A stretch of DNA of 64,000 nucleotides, from contig NC_091250.1 of assembly GCF_042477335.2 (NCBI RefSeq), positions 133,211,384 to 133,275,383 of the forward strand. The letters are read 5' to 3'. The DNA is from Ovis canadensis (taxonomy: Eukaryota; Chordata; Mammalia; Artiodactyla; Bovidae). Position numbers and translations under genes: made by a program. The notes beneath the pieces are model-generated. The model ran no database searches. It was not told the DNA's origin and saw nothing but the letters and a program-made list of their open reading frames with translations. Of the stretch, positions 33,010-45,910 are shown one piece after another. Every line of letters starts with the position of its first letter. Position 1 is the stretch's first letter.

Positions 33010-36000
33010 CCAGAGCAGCCCCAGCAGCAGGTCCTCATCGTCCTCGAGGCCTGGCCGCCTCCCCAGTGCAGCCCGCCTGATGAGGAGCAAGAGATGGAGG
33101 CCAGCAGGCGCCCTGGGCAGGCGGCCCCGGGGGCCGCACCCCCGCTCCTCTGGCCCAGCCAGCCCCGTGCTTCCTGTCAAAGGCGAAGTTGGCGAGGGTC
33201 CTCATGAAGGGGCCTCCGGCAGGCTTGTGGGGCCGGCGAGGACAGCTGGGCGAGAGGGAGGGGATGGCTGCTGACCTGGGGGTCCTCGGGATGGGGGGCA
33301 GCGAAGGGCCAGGCCTGGGCTCCCCAGCCACGCCGAGAGCCTCCCGTGCTGGGCCCTGCTCTGCCCTCAGCCTCAGCGCCGGACTCAAGAGTCAGCACTC
33401 CTTCCCCCGTTCTGTAGCCGCCCCCCACCGCCTCTGTGCGCCCGGCGCTGCTTACAGCCCTGGGGGGGGGTCTCAGGAGGACACAGGCCAAGGCCGGCCT
33501 CCAGGGCTGGACGGTCACGGGACACGCCCTGCGGTGGTGCAGGCCGGGGGTCAGAGGCCCTCCACGCGAGGATGGCGGCCACATGTGCTGACCGTGGATG
33601 TCCACGGGCGACAGAACCGAGCCGGGCAGGGGGATGCGCGAGGCCGGACGGGGGCCCAGCAGCCGGGGTCCGGGAGGGACAGGCAGCTGGGGGACTTCCT
33701 TCCAGCAGGGTGTCAGCTGCATCAGGGTCCCGAGCTGGGGTGGGGCTGATCTGACCGAGGTCTCAGGGTAGAGGCTGGAGCCTGGAGGGGCTTCTGGGGG
33801 GGAGTGGGCTGCATTCTGGATGCCTCGAGCAGGCAGTGGGCCAGTGGTGCCTCGGGCAGCTGTCCCTAGCAGCAGGCTTCCTTTTCCTGCTTTTGGCCCT
33901 TTGGCCCTGGATCAGGTCCGGAGGGTGAGAATGACTTGCTCAGGCCTCTCTGTGGAGCCCTGGGGCAGGGGGGTGGTCCATGTGGTCAGTGTGGCCAGAG
34001 CCTACGGGGAGGCCTGCCTGAGACTTCCCCTCCGCACCTCCCTGGAGGTTCCCACAAAGCCCAGACCCCACGCCCCGCACCATCCCACCTTACTGGCCTG
34101 GGTGCCCTGACGCCTGTCTGTCTTGGGGAGGGAGGCCCCTGTGACCACCTGGGGTACACAGCAGACGTGGCAGGCTGTCCATTCTGCCCAAGGACACCCC
34201 CACTCTCTCTGGACCCCCGGCAGCCCGCCTAACCCAGGCCACAGCGGGGTAGCTCCTCTTCCCAGGAGGACAGAAGGAGGTGTCTGCCCCGCGCCACCCT
34301 CAGGCCCCGCGCCAGCCTGTCCGGCTCGCGAGCTCTCGCCAGCAGGGGCTGGGCCGCCAGCACTTTGTGCCCACTGGGATCCTCCGCCTCCTGGGACCAC
34401 CCCTCCCGGGCTCAGGTTCCTGGCGCCCTGCCTGACATCCTCCCCCCAGGGGCCCGAGATGAGGCCCCCGGCACGGCCTGTAGAGAAGAAGGGCTGAGCC
34501 TGGCCTCAAAGGACCAGCACCCCGCCCGGTGACCCTGTCCGGCTGGACATGGACGTTGACAGGCGCCCCCAGGCCCGCCCCCGACCTCTGCGGCTCCTCA
34601 GGGTGGCGGGGGCTGGGGGGGCCCCAGATCCGAGGAGGGGATGGTCTCAGGGCCTCACACCTCCCTGGCAGGGCGGGGGGGGGGGCAGGCACGCCTCCTT
34701 TGCCCTCCTCTCCACAGGGCTGCATGAGGGCACTGTGCCCCCTCTGGGGTCCTGGGCACGTGGCCAGCGGCTCATTTGCACGGAAACCTGGATTCCTCAG
34801 CTGTGTGAGGACACCCCGAGGGCCGGCTCAGGATGGGCACCGGGCACGGAGCACCTGCAGGGCTGATGGTCTGGGGTGATGGGCAAGGGGAGGCGCACCC
34901 AGGCGAGACTGCAGGGCAGGAACAGGGCAGCTGGCGGGCGGGTGGCAGGGCAGGCCCACCGGGCGCCTCCAGGCAGCAAGGGGGCGGGGAAGGGATGGGC
35001 GGGCGGGGCGAGGTCAGCTGGCCGGTGGCCGGAGGGGGAGCTGGCCTTCGACCCCCATCTTGGGGCGGGGGCGGCCCCCAGGCTCTGAACAGGGGCGTGG
35101 CACAATCCGATTAAGATGCCGCTCTCTGACTGTGGTGGGGCGAGTGAGGAGACGTGGCCCTACGGTCGGTGGGTCAGTCGAGGGGCCCGAGGCCCACGTC
35201 CGCTCCGGCCCGGGAGGGCGTGCACAGGGCCCATGCTAGCAGCTGACGGTGGCGCTGAGAGGGGGCTGGGACAGAGGAGGGGTCCCGAGTGGAGGGCGCT
35301 GACGGCTCAATCCTGCCCGTCACCGCTCGATGGCCCCTTGTCCCCGGCCACTGAGCACCGCGTTCGGGCCCCCTGGCGACGCCCGCGGCCATCTCCGGGG
35401 AGGCAGGAATGCGGCGGGCGGGCCCGGCTGGGGGTGGGGGCGCCTGTTCTCACGCCCGGGCCGCTCAGGCTGACTCAACTGGAATTTAAATGCTGGCCGT
35501 CGTCGTCCCCAGTGGCCAGGAGTCAGCGCTGCCCTGGGGCCTGGACCCGGCCTGCGCTGGGGCAGCAGCCAACCCAGCAGGCCAGCCCCAGCACTCCTGA
35601 GGGCTGTTCCTTGCCCCCTCCTCCAGGCAGCCCTCCTGGACTCCTCCAGCCCTCTCTACCTGCCCTCCCGCTCCAGCTCTGTCTGTGCTGGGGGTGGGGG
35701 GGGGCAGGGTCTCTTCCAGGGCTGGGCCCTGATGGAGACGTCTACACTCCCCGGGGAGCCTTGCCCATGGGCTGCTGTCTCCTGACTGGCCCTGAGCCCG
35801 GCCTTTTCCTGGGCCCCACTCTGGGGGCATCAGGCTCTGGGCAGCGGGTGGAGGTGTGCAGGGCCGTGCTCTCAGTCAGAGCAGCTTTCTGAGCACAAGC
35901 CCCCTTCCGGCCGGCATCCTGGTTACAGTCACGCGTGCCCTGAGCTCTGGGTTTACAGGGTGGGGCATCCAGGGTTAGGGCTGATGGCACGTGGGAGCCC

Positions 36001-39000
36001 CCAGATCATGAATCTCAGATCCGCCAGCAGCGCCACCCCTCCGGGCTGAGGGTTGTCTCCTGGTTCAAACTGGGACCCTGGGAAAGGTACACAGTCAAGG
36101 CTGGCACCTGGGTTGTGGGGGGACACTCAGGAGACCACAGGCTGGCCTGCCACCCCCATCACCCAGGCCCAGGGCTGCGATCCCCGTGTCACCGCCGGAC
36201 ACCCCGGTCTGCAGCCTGAGCCAGCCCCCTGGCCCTGTGGAGCCTTCCGGGTGAGACGCCCCCAAGGCCCCTGACGCAGCTGGGTGGCCGTGTCCCCGGC
36301 TCTCCCGCCATCCGGCCTGTCCCCAGCCCCGGCTCCCTCCCAGGGCGGAGGACGCTCGGCTTGCCCCCCAGCCCCTTCCCACCGCCTCTTCCTCCACTGA
36401 GACTTCATTCATTTATTTATTTGCTGAACCTCTGACGTCCCTGAAAGAGGCCTTTGTCCACTCAGACAATCAATGGCACAAATGGGAATGAAGTTGTGTT
36501 TGAGGAAAGTCTAGAGTGTGTTGTGGGGGGAGTGGTCCGGGCTGGGGGGTGGGGGAGGCCCTGGGGGTGGGGCAGGCGGCCAGAGCACAGGCTGCCGGGG
36601 GGACCCTGGGCGTGTGCACCCCAGCCCTGGCCGAAAGCCCTCTGAGAGCTGCACATGCCCACACGGAGACGACACGGAGCAGGGAGGGCAGTAAGGACCA
36701 CAGTCCTCGCAGCCGCGGCCGCTCTCGGCCGCCCACGGCCACACCACCTGCGCCTCCTCAGCGGCCGAGCTGCAGGCGGGGAGCGGGGACCCTGAGCACA
36801 CAGCTCTCTGCCGGGGCCCTGACCGCCCAACGCGGGACCCTGCGAAACAGTGGGGACCCTGAGGCTGGGCAAAGGCTGGGCCGGGGGTGGTTTAACTGTT
36901 AAGGACTTTTTCACTGGGGTGAGACAGGAAGGTTGTGCCTGACAGGAGGGGGCTTCCGGGCCAGGGAGGAGGTGAACAGAGTCCCAGTGGGAGGCGAGGA
37001 GGCTTGGGTCAGGTGGTGGCTCCGAGGCTGAAAAGCTTCTGGAATGTCTCAAAGGCAGAGCCCAGTGGACATGCTGTGGGTGAGGGGTTGGCTTGAGGTT
37101 GCCTGAGTCCTCCCTGCGGACCCCGCACCCCCTCCGCCCTGAACCGCCCAACGGAACAGAGTCCCTGGGTCAGGACCCACTGCACACCTGCTCACACTCA
37201 GAACTGATGGTGCCTGAGGGCCTTGGAGGTCACCAGACAAAGCTGGGACCCCAAGAGCATCTTTGCAGAGGGCTTCCTGGTGGCAGTGTTTGTGGTCGGA
37301 TGGAGAAGCCTGGCTGACAGGCTGGGGCAGGAGGCCTGTGTTCTCTCGGGCTGGGCCTGGGCCCTGGGCCCGGGGGGGATGGGGAGGGGTGGGAGGGCCG
37401 CCCTGCCCGCCCTGGGAGGCCAGCAACGCTGAGCCAGCACCGGCCACCTCCTCCCGGCACAGCGCCCGCAGTGCCCGACCCAGACACAGACACCCGTCCA
37501 CAGTCAGGGGTGGCCGGAGTCAGGAGGCGTCAGGGTCAGCGGCCGGCCTTGTGGAGCGCGAGGGCGGTGGTGCTGGCTGGGGCTGTCGGCCCAGGGCCCA
37601 CTTGTCCATGCGGCTGTGCCCGCCCGGCTGAGGCTGACTGGACTCCAGCCTCGACCTCAGCCCCTGTGACCGTGTCCTCCAGAGCCGGGACGGTCAAGGG
37701 AAGGGCCTCAGGGCCCCAGCTGGACCCGCCGCCGGGGGCGCCCGTCTCCCACTGGGGGGTGCTGACCACTTTCAAGCTCCATGGGGAGGCCTGAGCCCCC
37801 AGTTGGGTCCCAGAGGTCAGCCCCCTCTGAAGACACCCCCCATACTGGGGTCGATCGGCCCGTCCAAGGACCTCAGGGGTGAGGCTGGACCCACGTGTCC
37901 AAGGTCACGCCCTCAGAGGGCATCTGCCCTCGATGGCCGTGTGCCCCGGGGTGCACCCCAGGGGCCGCCACGGGGAAAGGTACAGGCTGCCCGCTGGGCG
38001 GCCTGCAGCAGGTCCCAGGCAGCTCTATCTGGCTGTGACCCCCACCCTCCGGAGCCTGCAGAGCTCCGCCCACCCCCTCGCCCTGGGCCCACGGTGCAGT
38101 GGTTTTGATGCGCTCAGGCTGGTGTCCGAGGCCAGGGTCCCAGTGAGCCGGGCTTCTCGGGAATGCTAGAGCTCTCGGCCACAGGCGGAACCACACGGTC
38201 TCTCTTCCAGGCTCTTTCTGGGACCCGGGTCTCCCCCGGGACTGCAGAGTGACTGACCACAGCCCCCGGGACCTACAGCTTGGGACTGAGGGCTGTGGGG
38301 CTGCCCCGGTGAGGGGCAGCTAAGCCCAGGGGAGACCTGAGCTCAAGCTGGAGGCCAGCGTCCCGAGAGCCCCCAGCAGGCGTGTGGCTGGGGCTGGAGG
38401 CGACATTTGCGGATGGGGGGCACGATGAGAGAACCCTAGAGCGGAGGAAAAGGCCATCCGCTTGTTAGCTGGGGGGCCTCGGGGGGCGACGAGGACCCCC
38501 ACACGCTGCCCAAGCGTCCAGGAAGGCAGCAGGACCCAGCAGTCAGCGGCAAGGCTGAGGACGCAGGGAGAGCCGAGAGCGTTCCCAGGGACGGGCCCAG
38601 CCCCGTGCGCTGCCTGGACCGGGGAGCCCGCTCCTGGGAACGAGGGGCCAGCCAAAGGCCAGGCAGGCTGGGGGGCTCCCCATGCCCGCCTCACTCTGTT
38701 CTGGGGGCCCAACACCCACCCCCCTCACTCAGTCGTGAGGGCTCAGAACACACGCCCCACGCCTGGGAGCCCTCATCACGAGCAGTGAGGGCTGGGGGGC
38801 AGGCCCCAAGCCGTGGGCTCAGAAGGGGCTCCCCAGGCGGGCCCCAGCCGGGCGGGGGTTTCAGAGGCGAGGACGCGGGTGGCCAGTGCAGGGGCAGTGT
38901 GTGCAGGGGCCCCGGGCGGGGGGACCGCAGCTGGGTGGGGTCACCCCCTGGGGACAGTCTGGCCCGGGTGCCCGTGGGAGGCGGCGTGAGAGCGGTAAGC

Positions 39001-41270
39001 CCACACCGGGTGCCCCGCTGCCCCCGGCCCCCGTCCTGACCCAGATCTCACGGCGTCTGAGCAGGCAGGGGGCAGGGATCCGAGGTTGCCCCTCCGCTCA
39101 GATGCCGAGTGCGTGGCCCCTCACGCAGATGGGGCACAAGGCCTACCAGGCCCTCCGTTCCCACCGCCTCTCCCATCCTCCACCCAACCCTGGAAGCGGC
39201 TGCAGGCCCCCCCGGGGCTGGCCCCCGCCCGGATCTGGGACGGATCGCCCCGGGAGGGGCTGAGGACCAGGGTGCCGTCTCTGGGGACGGCCAGCCTGGC
39301 TGCGGATGGGGGGTGGCGGGCTCAGGTTTCTGCTTGGCCCCTTCCCAGGCGCCGACACCTGGCCTGGGTGCGACAGGCCCTTTCTGCTGCAGGTACAGAT
39401 AGCGCCCGCTGCGCTCACCGGCTGTCCGGGGGACAAGGGCTGGCACCAGGCTCCTGCCGGGCCAGGGGGTGGACACAGCGGGCCTGGGCCCCCGGCGGGG
39501 GCGGGGCAGGGAGATGGGAAGCCTGCCACCATGCCATCAGCTCCGTTCAGGGATGTGACTCGCTCGGGCTCACGAATGGCCCCAAAACCCAGGGCCCGAA
39601 GCGGACTGCGGGGAGGGGGCTTCCTGGAGGGGCAGGGGGTAGGGGTCCAATGACGTCCCCCTCTCTCCAAAACATGAACCACCCCACACCTGGCCGGCCC
39701 CAAACCTGGACCCAACCACTCAGCAGAAGAGGGCAGGCAGGGAGGCCCCGGCCGCAGCGGCTCGGGTTGGGCGCCCAGCTCCCGGTCTGGCTCTCGCGAT
39801 CCCGGCCCCGCTCTGCAACCAGGGGAAACCTTTAGTGGCTGCGGCGCCTCCACAGCCTCAGTTTCCCGCTCTGTGAGATGGGCTGGCTGCTCCGCGAGCC
39901 CCCGCCATCGCTGGGTCTCAGCAGCTGTGTCTGAGTGTCCGTGCCATGGGCGGCTGAGAACTGGGTCACCGCGCGGCCCCAAAACCCCTCTGTGCAGACC
40001 CTCAGCCCCCTCCACGGCCGCACGCTGGGGTCCAGCATGCCCGTCCACACGCACACGCCCACCCCGTGCGCCTGCACACCTGTGAGCACGAAAGGAGCGG
40101 GCTGGGGCCCGCGGCAGGACGGGCTGGTCAGGCTCTGGGCCCGCGCTTGCCCCTAGTGGTGTGGTCAGCAGGGTCACAGTGCTGGCTGGCCGGAAAGCAG
40201 AGGCCTCCCACCCAACCACACCCCTTGCCTACCAGAGCAGAGAGTGGCACTGAGGGCCCCTGTGGGCTGAGATGGGGCCTCTGCCCGCCAAAGCTCCGCG
40301 CACCCCTTCAGTGTCTGGGCCCCATCGCCCCAGTCCGCAGCTCTCCAGGGCAGGAGTGAGAGAGCGGGCTGCCCTGTGAGCCGGGCCTGGGGCCCCAGAA
40401 ACTTCGAAGCCCCGTGCTGACAGCCCCCCGTCAGGCGGGCTGGGGGCAGGAGGAGAGGTCTGGCTGCAGCCCCGGACCTCAGGGTCCCTGCAGAGATGGG
40501 CAGCCTCTCCCAAGCGACGCAGCCCCCCAGGGTGGGAGGCAAACAGGGCGGAGACAGCCCACCCCACCCCTCAGCCCCCGCTGGCGGCCACCGGCACTCA
40601 GTCTGGCCGGGGCCCTCTCATCCCCCCAGCTCTCTTCTGTGCCGGGCCCCGTCACCATGGGGAGGCCTCAGCTCTGTGCCAGGGCCCTGCCTGGGCCATG
40701 GCTCCCGCGTGACCCAAAGGCCGGGGGGCAGGAGGTTTCAACAGCCCACAGAGTCCCCAGGAAAGCCACCCTGCCCAGGCTGAGCAGGGTACCACGGGTG
40801 GGCCTGGGGTTTCTGGCAGCGCCTCTGGGTCCTGCCACCTTGCCGCGCCACCCCTCTTCCAAGAGCTCCCTGGGCTGAGAGCCTGGAGGGTCCGCGCATG
40901 AGCCCCTTTGGCCCTCACCCCAGGCCCCAGGCTTCAGGCCACTGTTCATGTGCAAAGCTGATGCGAGGGCGCCCCGGCGTCCAAGCCCCACAAGGCTGCA
41001 GACCCCAGCCAGGTGCCAGAACGGGCGGCTCTCCTGTCTGTGTCCCAGGCCCAGGTGCAGGTGGCGGGTAGCACGGGGAGGGGACGACTTGGACAGACCA
41101 CCAGCCCCAGCACCACCCCCATGGGGCCCTGCCCTGCCCTCAGAGCCCAGTCCCTGCCCTGCACTCAGGGAGTCCTGACTTCCGAGTGCGGGGCGGGGGG
41201 AACCCCCTCCGCAGGTGGGCACATTCAGGGAGCCCCGGCCTCTCCCCGGGAATGGTCCCAAGTCACCCCA
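33010..41270. other. GC-rich intergenic DNA
   Basis: Eight kilobases with no coding gene, RNA gene or known repeat that I can support. An AT-richer patch with CATTCATTTATTTATTTGC lies near 36403-36425, followed by CTTTGTCC and GACAATCAATGG, possibly an old MIR/L2 relic. G-runs occur near 34676-34684 and 35690-35702. Confidence 0.4.
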
Positions 41271-41600
41271 CCCAAGCCAGCCCCGCCCCCACCCCGCCCC
41301 CGCGCGCCCCCCTGGCGCGCAGCCCAGCGGCCGCGGAGCTCATTAGCACAGCGGCAGCCCCGCCGAGCTCGCTTTAATTGGGGCCGGCAGGACGTGAGAA
41401 CCCGGGGACCCCGTGCCCGGGCTGGGGGGGAGGGGGCGCCCGCCCGAGCCGCCCGCAGCCGCGGCCCCGGATTAGCGCGGCTCAATGGCCCCAGCCAGCG
41501 GTAATTAAAGCTGCCCGCCCGCCCGCGCCCGCGCCCGCGCGGCAGAGCAGAGCGCACTGTGCGCCCCGCGCCCGAGGCGGGGCCTGCCCCAGCGTCCGCC
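41270..41600. promoter_or_regulatory. CpG island with homeodomain-type cores
   Basis: CpG-dense DNA interrupted by short AT cores: GAGCTCATTAGCAC (near 41337), GCTTTAATTGGGG (near 41371), GGATTAGCG (near 41470) and GGTAATTAAAGC (near 41500). Repeated TAAT cores in a CpG island far from any known gene start suggest a developmental enhancer or an orphan promoter. Confidence 0.45.
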
Positions 41601-43840
41601 CCGGGGGCCTCGGCCAACAGTCCGTCACGGGGTGGCAGGGTCTGGCTTCTGAGCGCGGTGTGAACCGGCCGGCCGCTCCAGCGCCTTCCCGGAAGCCCTG
41701 CAGGCTTGCCGCTGCCTCGGGCCTCCCAGCAGCTGCCCCAGGGCCCAGCGAGGTGGCTGGACACCACAGCCTGAGACTCAGCCCCGGCTGAGCCCGCAAG
41801 GGTCCCTGTGTGTGCTGGGTGGGTCCCAGTGGCTGGGGGCTGCAGGACACCATGACCTTGGTTTCTCCTGACCTCCCGGGGGGTTCCCTGTTGCCCAAGG
41901 CCCACACCTCAGGGTCCTGGGGCCTAGAGGAGGCTCAGGCTGGGATGGAGGGCCCACCTTGGTCCAAAGAGGGGTTAGGTGACAGTGCCAGGGTGTACCC
42001 CAAAAGAGCAGTTCCAGAGGGTTCCTGGGGGACCCTGCTCTGGGCTGGCCCCGGGGGGGGGGGGGCAGGTAGTGAAGCAGAGAGGCTGGGGGAGGTGGGC
42101 ACACAGAGGGCAAAGGAGGGGGTGCAGCTGACGCAGGAGGCCTGGGCGCCTGGCTGCAGGCATCTGCTGTCCATGGGAAGAGGGGGGCCCAGGGGTCCTC
42201 ACTGCGGACAGGCCCACGGTGGAGTGGTTCCCTCGGCCGGTCACCCCCACGCCAACCCTGTCATTACTCGATCGGGTTTCCCGCTGCAAACCCCAGGCTC
42301 CATGTGGTTTCTCCAGAGTCACAGGATCTGGCCAGGCCTGTCCTTGTCCTGGCCAGGGGGGTGGGGGCCCCTGGAGGGGGCGTCTCCCCGGTCTCCTGCC
42401 TTGCCCAGAGGCGAGGGGTCAGGGCCGGTCCACACCTCCCTCGGCCAGCAAAGGCAATGCTCCTGGACTCAGCGACATCCCTCTGGGGGCCAGGAATCGG
42501 GAAGCCTCTGTCTTGGGCCTCCCACAGCTCGGGGTGCCCCTTAATGCCCCACGGGCCCCATGCCAGGACCAAAGCTGGTCCCGAGCCATCTGGGGCCCAG
42601 GCATGTGGTGGGGGCCCGGGGACACACAGGAGCAGAGCTTTGGGCCCGAGGAGGTGGTGGCTGGGTCTGCCCTCAGGCGAGATCTCCGAGGCAGACGGGG
42701 CAACCCCGGGGGACCCCACAGGCCCCAAGAATCAGCCCTCCTGCAGTGGATCAGGGAGCGACTCACAGGGGCCCCCACCCATCGGACAGGCCTGCCCAGC
42801 CCCCCACCCGGGCTCCCGCGGGTGCTGGGCGGCCACAGGAACTGGGGCTGTCAATGGTTTACCAGCAGACTTGAGAGGCCTTCTTGACTCAGGGTGGTAG
42901 TGAGAGTGGGGCCCTCGGCCGCCTGGGTCTGGTTTGGCCACATTTTTCTCTTGGGAGACAGGCCTGTTGCTTCCTCTGCGAACATGTTTACTCTCCCCAG
43001 GGCGGGGGTGCTGGCCGCGGCACAGGAGCCTGCGTGTGCATGTGTGTGCAGGCGTAGCACATGGGGCCCTGGGCTCGGGTCCCAGGGGGCAGGTGGGGCT
43101 TTGAGCCAGCCCCCAGCCCCTGATCAGTAGCTGACACCCTGAGAGAGGAGGCTCAGCCCAGACGGCACCAGGGGTGCCAGGAGCCCCCCACCCCAGGAGG
43201 CCTCCCGGCCAGCCAGGCAGGGGGCTGGGGGCGGGTGAGGAGGAGACCCTGGGTGAGGGAGGCGGGGGCCAGGGCCCCTTACGCTGTGACCCCGCCCCAC
43301 ACTTCAGTGTCCCCCTTTGCGAAGCGGGGTAACAGCAGCGCCTCCCGTGATGTAAGCTGAGTCAGGTGTCCCGGTGGTCTGGCGCTCAGCCCCTGTGTCC
43401 TCCCTGGTTCTTCTGCACCCCGCCGCCTCCTGTCTTCTCCGGGACCCCCTCAAGAGTCACTGACCTCAGGGCCCAGGAGCTGTTTCCAGGGAGAAGGCAG
43501 AGCCCCCCGAGAGAGGTGATAATCTCCCTCCCGCGTGATCTGGGGGCTAGGAGCCACCAGCCGGGAGCGCAGACAGCAGAGAGAAGGCCGCGCCGGCCTG
43601 GGGGGAGCTCCAGGCGGGAGGGAGGGGTGGGCTGGCCGGCAGGAATTCCAGGAGCTGTGGGACCCTCGGCCAGGCCGCCTGGCCTTTCGGCCACTCGGAG
43701 GCTTTGCTTTGGCCGGAAGGGGTCTGGGGCTCTCCCCGTTGACCCTCGGATGCCAGGCAGGAGGGAGGGCTCTGCGGGGTGGGCACCCAGGGCCACCTCC
43801 TGCCAGGCTTCCCCTCGACTCCCAAGCGGGCCGGAGCCCT
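41600..43840. other. GC-rich intergenic DNA
   Basis: Nothing recognised apart from a G-run at about 42053-42065 and a MIR-like fragment near 43290-43340. Confidence 0.4.
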
Positions 43841-43849
43841 GAGGCCGGA

Positions 43850-44430
43850 CCCCGGGGCGGGAGGGGTGAGGAAAGGCAGACGGCGGGGTCCCACGGCGAG
43901 GGGTCCCGCCCTTCCCCCGCTCCCCTCCCCCGGTCCCCCCGCCCCTCCCCGGCCCCTGTCCGGCCTGCGCGGGGGCGGGCCGGCGGAAAGGGCGCCCCGG
44001 GCGCCGCTCAAAGGGCCGCTAATGTTCGCTAATCCGGGCCTTTCAGGCGGCCGCGGCCCCGGCTGTTGGCCCAACAACAGGCGTCTGAAAGGGGGGCGAG
44101 GGGGCCGCTGCCCCGGCCGCCCCGCCCCCGACCCCGGCGGCCCCGGGACGACGGGCCGCAGGACGGGCCGCAGGTGCGCCCGCGCCCCCGGGGGAGAAGC
44201 GCCATTCCGAGGAGGCCGCGGCGGGCCCGGCCGGTACGCCCCCTCCGGCGGCGCGGCGGTTCCCAGGCCCCGGGCGGGGCGCAGGGGCCTCCCGTCGCAG
44301 ACGGGCCGGGCCCCTCCGGAGCGTGACCCCGGCTTTCAGCGCCGCCCCTGGCCCGGCCCCAGCGCCTCGTTAGGGATTTAATTAAGGAGCCGCCGGGGAT
44401 TTGCATAATCTCCGAGCCGGGCTGGGAAGC
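43850..44430. promoter_or_regulatory. Orphan CpG island with octamer, TTAATTAA and inverted repeats
   Basis: Very CpG-dense. Contains GCTAATGTTCGCTAATCC (44020-44036), a nested inverted repeat (CCTTTCAG 44039-44046 with CTGAAAGG 44085-44092, and CTGTTG 44063-44068 with CAACAG 44075-44080), TTAATTAA (44378-44385) and a perfect octamer ATTTGCAT (44399-44406). It has the look of a strongly constrained element, about 24 kb upstream of FGFR3. Confidence 0.5.
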
Positions 44431-44926
44431 CCCGGGCTTCGGGGGGTGCGGGGCGGCGGGGAGGAGCCGGCGGAGGTCCTCTGCGGGCTGGGGTCTCCCG
44501 GTCCGCCCACGGGCGCATGGAAGGGGCCTGGACGTGGCGAGGGGACAGGTCAAGGCAAGGGGACGCTGTTGTATCGTAGCCGCCCTGGGATTCCCCATCT
44601 CAGCCAGAGGGTCCCGCCTCCTCCCCAGCTGACCCGTGAGCTGTGGACTCAGCTGGGCCTGGGCCCCCAGGCCAGGCGAGCGGAGGGGCCGCGGGCAGCA
44701 CCCCTCCCCGCCCCATCCCGCCCTGCCCCCAGGCAAACAGCGAGTGCAAACATTCCAGCCCCTGCGCAGCCCTGGGGAGCAACAGGGCCCGCGCCTTCCC
44801 ACAGGTACTTGGCGCCTGCCCCCGCGGCTGGTGGCAGTCGGGCTCTGGGGTTCTGACCGTCGGGGGTGGGGGAGGGGTCAGGGCAGAGTGGCAGCACACG
44901 GTGGGCATGCCCTCCTGGGTCACAGT

Positions 44927-44979
44927 GCCGGTCTTGCAGAGAGGGCAGGACCGGTCTTGCAGAGAGGGCAGGACCGGTC
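44927..44979. repeat. 23-bp tandem duplication
   Basis: Two perfect copies of CCGGTCTTGCAGAGAGGGCA plus GGA followed by a partial third. Local duplication, no function seen. Confidence 0.9.
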
Positions 44980-45584
44980 TAGCACCCGCTCCCGCTTTGT
45001 GGCTGGAGCGTGTGCTGACCACTCAGGTGGTGTGGGTGGGAGTGGCCCCAGACAGGTCCTTGGACCGTGGCCCTGAGCGCAGAGGTTAGAGAGGAGCCGG
45101 CCTGCCTGGAGGGCCTGCTCTGGGGCCCTCGGGGCCAGCAAAGCCAGCCCTGCAGGGCTGTGTCTCTCTGGGCAGTCCTGATCGGGGAGACTGAGGCTCT
45201 GGCGGGGGTTCGAGGAGGGTGGTACCACCTGACCCCGCTGCCCGCTGTCACAGCAGGCAGGACAGGAGTGCGATAGTGTGGCCGCGGGAGGGTGGCCAGG
45301 CCCCAACCACAGCACCAGCAGCTCCCCTCCCAGCGCCTGGCACCTGACTGCCCTGTGGGCATTCCCACAGCCTTCAAAGGGCACTGTGGGGCCTGCACGG
45401 GCAGGGCCTTTCATCTCGTGGGTGGCCAGTTGGGGGCTGGATGCCCGGGGGTTAGAGCCACCACCCAGGCCCTTTCCCTGGCACCCTCCTGGCACTTGCC
45501 CTGGCCCAGGCTCTGCCCTCTGCTGATGCCCAAAGCTCCGCTCCTCTGCACACTGGGATGCCGAATCCAATCTCGTTGACAAGA

Positions 45585-45910
45585 GTTCTGGGTGAAGTAG
45601 AACAGGACAGCTTTATGCCTTTGCCAGGTGAAGGGGGCCGCAGCAGGCCAACGCCCCCAAAACCACGCGTTCCAGCCTGGGGGTGGTGCTGAGAAGCTTT
45701 ACAGGGATCATGCGGAGAGGACGTGGTCAGCGGGGGGACGCTCTTCTGCTGGGTCGGTGGCGGGGTGTGTAGGCGTCAGCATCGTCAACCCTGACATCTA
45801 GCTCGTGGGGTCTACGTGCCTGTGGGCAGCTCAGCACGGTTAAACATGAACTTCTCCATCTGGAGGGGGTTCCAGTGTCTGCGGAACAGCTCACAGATGT
45901 CGTTACGTGG
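45585..45910. mobile_element. Probable degraded retroelement (LTR-like)
   Basis: Composition and wording differ from the flanks: GGGTGAAGTAGAACAGGACA, GCTTTATGCCTTTGCCAGGT and AACATGAACTTCTCCATCTG. It reminds me of bovine ERV-related repeats, but I cannot assign it without a library. Confidence 0.35.
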
